From contig OX424562.1 in the NCBI GenBank assembly GCA_949152475.1, forward strand, positions 19,530,209 through 19,594,208: DNA of 64,000 nt. Reading direction: 5' to 3'. The position numbers and the translations under genes are program-made. The notes under the pieces were generated by a model. That model was not told where the DNA came from. It saw only the letters and a program-made list of their open reading frames with translations, and ran no database searches. How positions within the stretch are numbered: the first letter of the stretch is position 1; every line of letters starts with the position of its first letter. Source of the stretch: Terebella lapidaria. Lineage: Eukaryota > Annelida > Polychaeta > Terebellida > Terebellidae. Shown one piece after another: positions 58,101 to 64,000 of this stretch.

Positions 58101-59126
58101 AATATAGTGATTTTTACAATCAAAATTCTCATCAAATTTTACAAATTTGGATCGATCACTCACAATATGAGTGGTTGCACCACAATCAACTAACAAAGCA
58201 TCACTGACCCTATTACAAAAATCTACATCATCATGTTCAACAGTAACTCTGAAGGCAAAAGAGTCTAGACCACCTCCATCGTCCTCGGCGTCCGGCGCTG
58301 CGACGTCATCTCGAGACTCGCGAGGATCGTCGTCGTCCCACGTGTTCACAGACTTCGCGGCGTCCTTCCTACGTCTACATTGGTTCGTGTTGTGCGTCCG
58401 CGACCTACAATGGCTGCACCATCGCCTCGGTTTCTTCGCCTCCTGGCACTCATAGGATTTGTGGCCGGCTTTTCCACAGTTGAAACAAGTAACAACATGT
58501 TTGATGTGACTGTGGTCGGTCTGCTTCAGGACACGGTCTTCACGGTCTTCGCCAGGTTGACACGACTTCTGTGTCTCTTCAAAATTTCGAAGGGCCGGCT
58601 TGAACTCGGCATAGGTCATATTACCATCTTTCTGACCAACGATGGTAGCAAATGTCTTGTAGTCAGATGGTAAACCCTTTAGAACCATTGCAATTAATAG
58701 GCTGTCACTAATCGTCTCACCGGCAGTTTTCAAAGACGTACTTGCAGTCTCTGCCCTGAGTACATAATCCGTTACACTTTCATCAGTTCTCATGCTTAGA
58801 GTTGTAAGTTCAGTGTAGAGGCTGATAATCCTTGGCTTCCCGCGTCCAAGATAATGCTCACGAAGTATTTTGACGGCTTTTCTCCCATCGTCATTCGCGT
58901 CCCTCATGACGAGTGATAAACTTCGGTCATCCAGATATTGGACCAGTTCTGCGAACGCATCTTTGTTCTTGTCCGCGTCAGGCACTCCATCTCCTGTCAC
59001 GACATCATACAACTTCTGCAGGCGCATATACCCCAAAAACTTCACTTCCCAGAGTTCATATTTCGACTCGTCGCCGTCAAACGCTAAACGATGCCTGGGC
59101 CCATAACCTGTTACGTTTGCAGCCAT
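55158..59126 (-). CDS. Copia gag-pol polyprotein, 1322 aa
   Basis: One uninterrupted frame. Residues 1-200: gag capsid-like part. Two CX2CX4HX4C zinc knuckles at 214-227 (CFNCGKAGHKSYEC) and 237-250 (CSHCRSRTHNTNQC). Aspartic protease with D314-C-G. Integrase with an HHCC zinc site (H446, H451, C479, C482) and the D509, D570, E606 triad. An acidic Asn-Asp repeat follows at about 770-790, then RT (VDQMDVKTAYLNAPI, LYGLKQSGRNWN, WVDD catalytic box) and RNase H (CDSDWG, STCEAEYVAL, VDNQGAIALAKN). The ATG at 59126 lies inside the 5' LTR, and the reading frame passes through the primer-binding site. No frameshift separates gag from pol. Confidence 0.95.
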   Translation of the reverse strand: MAANVTGYGPRHRLAFDGDESKYELWEVKFLGYMRLQKLYDVVTGDGVPDADKNKDAFAELVQYLDDRSLSLVMRDANDDGRKAVKILREHYLGRGKPRIISLYTELTTLSMRTDESVTDYVLRAETASTSLKTAGETISDSLLIAMVLKGLPSDYKTFATIVGQKDGNMTYAEFKPALRNFEETQKSCQPGEDREDRVLKQTDHSHIKHVVTCFNCGKAGHKSYECQEAKKPRRWCSHCRSRTHNTNQCRRRKDAAKSVNTWDDDDPRESRDDVAAPDAEDDGGGLDSFAFRVTVEHDDVDFCNRVSDALLVDCGATTHIVSDRSKFVKFDENFDCKNHYIELADGSRTNGVVSGSGDASVMLCDAQGNSRKVLLKNALYVPSYKQDIFSVQAATVNGASVKFSPNSAELNALNGTKFNIEKHGKLYFLNSVISVDQSRSMKQWHAVLGHCNMRDVLKLENVVNGMKITEKSKDDFHCEVCVEGKMFQYRNRTPDERATCPLELVHSDLAGPITPVARGGFRYAMSFIDDYSGVIMVYFLKNKSDAVRATEKFLADCAPYGDVKCIRSDNGTEYTGEQFRLLMLRHCIKHEMSAPYSPHQNGTAERAWRSLFDMARCLLLESKLPKYLWTYAVMASAYIRNRCYNVRTGKTAFECLTGKKPSLSKMHVFGTVCYGYVQNKTKLYARSVKGIFVGYDRCSPAYLVYFPDRNSIDRIRCVRFTDRLEETKVSNDVYDDMPDNPKHVETVVNNDDVVNNDVNNDVNNDGVNEDKDVKRYPERQRSTPVYLRDYVVKDSAKCTVDYCYRVADIPKCYEDAINSHEASKWQKAMNDEFNALNENDTFELTTIPRDRAVVGGRWVYAVKLGPNGEENHKARFVAKGYSQIPEVDYQETFSPTARVTSIRMLMQVAVQEGLVIDQMDVKTAYLNAPIDCEIYMEQPEGYQKCTKSGEKLVYKLKKSLYGLKQSGRNWNNMLHEHFMGEGFTQSLADTCMYIRNEYQSKVIVIVWVDDIIIAASSKIELAKVKQALCSKFNMKDLGKLSWFLGIEFQCDSDCIVMNQSKYVLKLLDRFQMMDCKPKATPSELGVNKVGDDESELLSDPHMYREIVGGLIYLMVNTRPDLCYIVGILSQHMAKPSKCHLIMAKHVLRYLRGTVDYCLKYVKPQAPLSLIGYCDSDWGMSEDRRSITGYCFYLCKESSMISWKSRKQQCVSLSTCEAEYVALCMASQEAKFVRQLLTDMSGCDLKCVTMFVDNQGAIALAKNPVHHQRSKHVDIKYHFVRFEVLAGTICLEYVTSECNIADIFTKPVSKVRLNRLLNLRHM
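59095..59108 (-). promoter_or_regulatory. Copia primer-binding site, initiator tRNA-Met anticodon arm
   Basis: Immediately inside the 5' LTR. The plus-strand sequence CTGGGCCCATAACC equals the anticodon stem-loop of eukaryotic initiator tRNA-Met, so the element RNA is complementary to it. This is the half-tRNA priming known for Drosophila copia, not priming from the tRNA 3' end. Confidence 0.88.
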
Positions 59127-59337
59127 GTTTGACGACGGATTTATCCCACCTGTTAGTCCAATTCTTCATCTGATGAAACAAGATAACAGCTTTGTTGACA
59201 CATTTATTCCATCAGGATTCATTTCAGGTTACTATCAAGTTATGGCGCCAACCGGAACAGGAAGTAAATCACACAAGAGAAAACTAGATAGTATTTAGCA
59301 AAGAACACACATGTAACGTACATGTTTATACTTAACA
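59109..59337 (-). repeat. Copia 5' LTR
   Basis: 229 bases, identical to 54910-55138. It should hold the promoter; a TATAAAC lies a few bases from its start in element orientation. It also contains the polyprotein ATG (59126-59124). Confidence 0.92.
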
Positions 59338-60605
59338 ATCAGTGTTGACGTTCCGATAATTGTGTAAGGATCACGGGGTTCCTCTTGCGTCTTAAGTATT
59401 CGATCACGTATAGCGTTCACTATTTCTCCCATTCCGGTCACTATGATGATAGCCTCAAGTCCGTTAAAAGGTTTAGGGACATACCCCAAGGCACTACCTG
59501 CACGTCCTCCTATCATGCATGAAATGATAACCGCTAGTTTATATGCCACTAGCACCAGCGCAAACCACGATTTGTCGTTGTGACAAAACGACAGGGCTAT
59601 GTAAATTACATGTGCGAGAATGATCAGGGAAATACAACCGTTTCTCTTGATATCATTTTCTATGCAAACATGCCATATACATGACTGACTCGAGTCACTC
59701 GGTGTTTGTTCTGTTGGTTCAATAAAAATCATACGGCTGTGAGAATTTCTTTGTGTTCCATGCTCTGCTCGTTCTGCAAATTGTTCCATGTTTACTGAGT
59801 AGAAGAATATGTTTAAAATAGTTTTCATTGCCATGCCTACGAACTGAGTGTGTAGTGGGTACAAATACCCGATAGCACTTTTCACGAAGTGAGCTGTTTC
59901 ATTAGAGTTTGAAGATATATCTGAGGCTGTATCTAGACATTGTTTTCTAGCTTGATCTTCATAAAATGGTACCTCAAATGAATTATCCAACCATTCTGTA
60001 AATGTTCCGGCCAGAACTATGGCAAGTCCGTATGACAGAAGTGAACATCGTTTTCCTGTCAAGTTGTGACACGTGGCAGAAAAAGCTACGAGACAAAACA
60101 TGAAAATAAAATGGATTGTGTCATGTGCTGCAACAATTGAACACTTCGCGAGGTTGAATTGGCTCTTGGTCAAAGTGATGTTCTTAGCGAAGATGTAAAA
60201 GTGTATTGGAAGTGCCAAAACAAAACACGCTACCATCGCAACGACACCTGGTGATCTAATCAAGGCGTTCTTGATATTACAAGGGCGAAGTGTTAGACAA
60301 CCTCTCACTGCCATTCTCATATTTGGTCTCGGCGCATGCGCGAATAAAACTCCAATCATCACCGTGGCAACCACCATTGACGTCACAAGTACAACGTCAA
60401 TGACGTACGCCTTGTTACCATAAGCGCCATCCCAGTGAGTACTCTGAGTGGCCCAGTGAGCGAACGACGCGGCTACACCCACTCCTGTGAGCACGATAAA
60501 CAAGATGGCGGCACTGAGCATTCCGTCTTTCCTCCCACGCTCCGAGTCCCAGATATTGCTGCCGAGGGTGAACATGTCCCAGAACCAGCGCGACTCCTCC
60601 TTCAA
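59338..60605 (-). pseudogene. Otopetrin-like copy D, N-terminal and central part, interrupted
   Basis: Encodes TM1 to the start of TM10 (through GTSTLI). It matches copy C along its length, with MLSAAILFIVLTGVGVAASF, TEWLDNSFEVPFYED, FNGLEAIIIVTGMGE and sequons such as NITLT. The frame then runs into the LTR, adds about a dozen LTR-coded residues and stops at 59295. Upstream, the frame opens only after TGA near 60613, so splicing from exon 1 (61417-61485) would need an acceptor close to AAG/GAG at about 60602; the first ATG in frame is at 60575. Apart from the transposon, the body is intact, so the allele without the insertion may be functional. Confidence 0.8.
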
Positions 60606-61416
60606 AGATAATCAACTTCCGCATGAAGTCGGCTACATGTAGTTATGATTTGAAGGAAATACTCCATCATTTGTTTAATATTCCACTATTGACTCATCTA
60701 TATCAAACCATGATGGATTAGACATTAAAACGAATAAATATACCAATGTATAATTGCTTCAAATTTTACGTACAAGTAGTTTGAACTTTAACATCAATAA
60801 GTTATGCTATAGACCTATATGTCTCGAGCTGAAACAGAGCCTATCTCATTTCCATATTTATATGAGATAATCATTCATCGTGAAAAGAAAAGTAAGAATG
60901 TAAATATCAACCAATTATCTCTAGCACGAGATTTTGATGATACCAATAGAACATCATTATTCCTTCCGTCCTTTAACTTTTACAACGCTGCTCAGAGTTT
61001 CATCCAAATTCAATACTATCGGCCTTGAACTTAACTAAATTACTCATTGCTATATAATCTTGGTGGGTTGCGGCTGATGGATTCAATGGCTACGTCTTTG
61101 TACATTGAAACACGTTCAAGACATTGGTCATGATTCAGTCCAAGGCCAGAGTCCCGTCCATGTCAATAACTTATTCCTTGAACATCACATTTACATGAAC
61201 ATTTACAGAACTTTTCTCCAAAGTCACTCACTTGTCAGCCGAATTTCGTGGTTATAATACGTACTTTGTCTGTCTGTCTGATCATGTTTGTGATAAATTT
61301 GCTTCATTCGATGACACGATTGAACGGTTGTCAGCGTTGCAAGTTATGTTTGATGACAATACAACCCTCACAAATATATCCACACCAGTATTGTCTGTAA
61401 CAAATTTTGTACTCAC

Positions 61417-61485
61417 CCGATGTCTTCGTACGAGATTTGCATTCTCGCCTTGATCACCATTCGTGTCTACATGTATACAGGCCAT
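61417..61485 (-). CDS. Otopetrin-like copy D, first coding exon
   Basis: ATG (61485-61483), 23 open codons, GTGAGT donor. It shares DTNGDQGENANL with the other copies and ends RRHR. Intron 1 would be about 0.8 kb. The exon is intact although the main exon is interrupted. Confidence 0.66.
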
Positions 61486-62250
61486 ATTCATGCATACTAC
61501 ATACTGCAATTACATTAACTGCTGTAAATACTGTAAGTAAAATCTCTAGTATCTGTAGCCAAGCACGTTCAAAACCGAAAGCCCGTAGTATTGCATATAT
61601 CCGGATATCGAGTACCGAGTCATCGGCACATGACATAATTATTGAATTTTTTATCATGAATTATAAATGTACATATTCGGGTATACTGCCTGGCTATAAC
61701 CACCGAGGTTGTTTGCTCATACGGGTTATGTACTGGCTGGTGTGGTTATACGGAACGGCGTAGGAGCGAATATTGAAGTATCAGTATCTGGTACCAGTGA
61801 GTTCCCTAACTTGTGGTATTACTGGTGACAAGAGAACTGTTAACCACGTGTTGTGAACTGTACACAACTATCAACTACAAGAGAACGGTAATAATACTGA
61901 AATGCAGTTGGAAAATGGCATATTCAATCTCAATTTCGTCGGGGTGATAAAAGACGTAATCATACTAAAGAAGTAGCTTATATACAGTATATATGAAAAT
62001 AACACAGTACTAATAATTGAGCAATATCGACACCAAAAAATACCACACGCCCACTAAAGCAATTTATCACATGACACTGTTGACCGAGTTTTTTTTTGTA
62101 ATGACTGATTGACATCTGAATTGTCGATTTCGACTACATTAAAATATACTATTTGCATTGTGGTCCCGGTCGTATATACACTACATAGGACTAGTCTGTC
62201 ATATTTGTTACACATTATACAAATACCGAAAATAGGGCTAAGTAAATGTG
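61486..62250 (-). promoter_or_regulatory. Upstream region of copy D
   Basis: Co-linear with the B and C upstream regions but shorter and more diverged: GAGTACCGAGTCATCGGCAC (61610), TGTGGTTA (61740) where the others have the first RUNX-like site, and the CGGTCGTATATACACTACAT block (62168). The second RUNX-like site is lost. Confidence 0.4.
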
Positions 62251-62736
62251 ATTACTTACCATAACATTACCATATGATATTAATGTCATATGGTGTTTCA
62301 TAAGCTGTGATAGTAATGTGTATCATTGATTGATCATTCCAGAAGGTTTGGGGTCTTGGGCCCGCCTGGGGCCTCCAAAACCAGCAACCTCCAGATACTC
62401 TGTGATGAATTGTGAGGTCCCTGGAGCTTGAAAATGTGTTGATATGAAACATACACTTTGATATGAAATCACATACTCTCAACTCAACAATATGTAGAAT
62501 GTTCTTCAAATTGAAGAAAAATAAGTTTTAGATCATAATACTCAACACCCTTTTTTTAATTGCCACATAATACACCATATATGTATCTGAGCGGATCCAC
62601 TATTTGAGAGAGTGAGCGGGTCCCAGAAGCCATAGCCATTTTTAAGTTCTGAGATAGCTTCTTGGACTCCCCTGGATATAAATTCTACTTTAAATACCCG
62701 ATGATGCCGGTGATAAACTCAACAACAAGCCATGTG
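62251..62736. other. No recognisable feature
   Basis: Between the copy D upstream region and the MITE at 62737. The frame at 62267-62509 has no recognisable content. Confidence 0.4.
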
Positions 62737-63327
62737 AAAGGAGGACTTCCTATCAAATTCAAACGCAATTTGGTATTATAGGAGTTTCACGCACATCGAG
62801 TATTCATTCAGATGACTTCAAAATCGAAGAGATCATATTTTCAAAACTACTACTCAGTCTAGGCAATGATGAGCCGCCAATATAATTGGCAAGGAAATTT
62901 TGAAAAAGCCATTCTCGCCAAATGTTTTGGTCGCCAATATATTTGGGTTTACAGTAGCAAACGATGACGTCATTGTTTTGATGATGTCTCGGGCAACGGA
63001 GCACTTCCAGCATGTTTGGTTCCAGTCAAATGAGTCGCCTGTCGAGGCTTCTATCAAAACAATGACGTCACAGAAATTTACGTCATGTATGACGTTTCTG
63101 TTAGCCATGCACTGCCGAGTGGAAAAAACTTGCAGATTTTCGGTGTTTTTGATGTTATATCTTCCGTACGATTTGTTTGTACTGAACAAATATATACATA
63201 TTTCATATATGAACGAAGCTTAGAGTCTTCTCCATTCAAATGCATTGAGATATATTTGCTATATGGAAGTTTTAACCGTAAAATCATTGGTCGAAGCCAA
63301 TACACATTGATAGGAAGTCCTCCTTTA
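62737..63327. mobile_element. MITE-like element with 19-20 bp inverted ends
   Basis: The left end AAAGGAGGACTTCCTATCAA recurs inverted at 63307-63325. The flanks carry the direct repeat ATGTGAA (62732-62738 and 63328-63334), although the join is off by one or two bases. An internal 17-base inverted pair, GACGTCATTGTTTTGAT, lies near 62965 and 63054. No transposase. Confidence 0.55.
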
Positions 63328-63429
63328 ATGTGAAAGTTTCCATGATAGAACGTCTCAACGTGAAAATATAATGTATAAAAATATCTCTACAAGGCGTTTT
63401 AATGTAAAGGAAATATCATGACATTAGCA

Positions 63430-64000
63430 TGATAAATACTGTCTGCCCCTGATGACGTCAGTGTGTGTTTGGATAAACTATTTGGTCGGGCTATGTTTCT
63501 ATTGCAAAATGTGGTATTTTACGTTTGGTTTTGGCATCATCAAAATCTACTGTATTTGTGGTAATATATTGATACCTACATTCATACCACTGAGTCGGTG
63601 TCACTGCTGGCGGATGTTAAATCTGTCCCCGAGGATACCATCAACTCAGTAGCGTTCTGGCTATTGATTGGGTACTTATGTACTTGTCATATATCTGTTC
63701 CATGGGGTTTGTTTCGGATTTCTAAAATATTTTCATAGGTTGTTGGGCAGTTGTATACTAATTCCATCAGGTGTACGGTAGAAACAACTACATTTAACAC
63801 AGTGTCTGCCCCTGATGACACCAGTGTGTGTTTGGATAAACTATTTGGTCGGGCTTTGTTTCTATTGCAAAATGTGGTATTTTACGTTTGGTTTTGGCAT
63901 CATCAAAATCTACTGTATTTGTGGTAATATATTGATACCTACATAGTATTATAAGATGCCTTATTGTGATATTGTCACGTTAGGACGTCTTGTTGTGATA
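63430..64000 (+). repeat. ~359-bp tandem repeat running off the window
   Basis: The segment at 63438-63585 (GTCTGCCCCTGATGAC, then AAACTATTTGGTCGGGCT) returns at 63797-63943 with very few changes, a period of about 359 bases. The part between (CCATCAACTCAGTAGCGTTC and TTGTTGGGCAGTTGTATAC) is shared with 17411-17600. The array probably continues past 64000. Frames inside it are not genes. Confidence 0.7.

Larger units (their letters stand above)
54910..59337 (-). mobile_element. Complete Ty1/copia LTR retrotransposon
   Basis: A 4428-base element on the minus strand with two 229-base LTRs (54910-55138 and 59109-59337) that I read as identical, TG...CA ends, a 5-base target duplication, a primer-binding site, a purine tract and one open polyprotein frame of 1322 codons. 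Gag-protease-integrase-RT-RNase H order places it in Ty1/copia. All features needed for autonomy are visible, so it is probably a recent insertion. It lies inside the coding exon of otopetrin-like copy D. Confidence 0.95.

Noticed and set aside
57324..58673. Plus-strand frames of 88-143 codons
   Set aside because: They are antisense to the intact copia polyprotein and carry no domain signal.
55158..59126. Endogenous retrovirus
   Set aside because: Integrase precedes RT, there is no envelope frame, and LTR and primer features are those of Ty1/copia.

Overview
The window is animal nuclear DNA, most likely from a marine invertebrate. Genes have GT-AG introns, the background is AT-rich, and roughly half of the sequence is repeats of many kinds: a DIRS1-type tyrosine-recombinase retrotransposon, a Ty1/copia LTR element, relics of non-LTR elements, MITE-like DNA elements, a foldback element and tandem-repeat families. 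I cannot name the species from sequence alone. Hemichordate, lancelet, echinoderm, brachiopod and annelid lineages all remain possible.

Region 1 (1-16.2 kb) is a large, diverged tandem duplication of anonymous sequence (1-3.1 kb against 4.9-16.2 kb). A complete DIRS1-like element (6315-12708, coding on the minus strand) is inserted in the second copy. It carries gag-like, RT-RNase H and tyrosine recombinase frames, 169-bp identical inverted terminal repeats, and an internal complementary region that copies both outer ends. Region 2 (16.2-27.6 kb) holds a three-exon gene for a small secreted protein with a PAN-like part and a galactose-binding-like part (19365-20653). It is flanked by repeats with ends near GGTTACCGGAC and by a decayed LINE (24.5-26.3 kb).

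Region 3 (27.8-62.3 kb) is the genic core: five copies, all on the minus strand, of an otopetrin-like 12-TM membrane protein gene. I call them A (exon 2 at 27.9-29.5 kb), B (37.9-40.7 kb), E (relic, 42.4-43.1 kb), C (44.6-47.1 kb) and D (54.6-61.5 kb). A, B, C and D each have a short first coding exon of 23-31 codons, found here by comparing upstream sequence; it ends at a GTGAGT donor. C is the only copy that looks fully intact. A has two frameshifting deletions, B is frameshifted before its last TM segment, E is a relic, and D is split by a complete copia element (54910-59337) with identical LTRs and a 5-bp target duplication ATCAG. Upstream of exon 1, A, B and C share a conserved block with paired RUNX-like TGTGGTTT motifs; D has a weaker version.

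Between copies C and D lie a YbiA/DUF1768-like reading frame (48539-49024), the 3' part of a non-LTR element (about 49.96-51.15 kb), and a 2.1-kb foldback element whose arms are 25-bp repeats in 100-bp higher-order units (51280-53405). The end of the window has a MITE-like element (62737-63327) and a roughly 359-bp tandem repeat that runs off the edge and has a relative at 17.3 kb. The main theme is a local gene family expanding by segmental duplication while mobile elements break individual copies.
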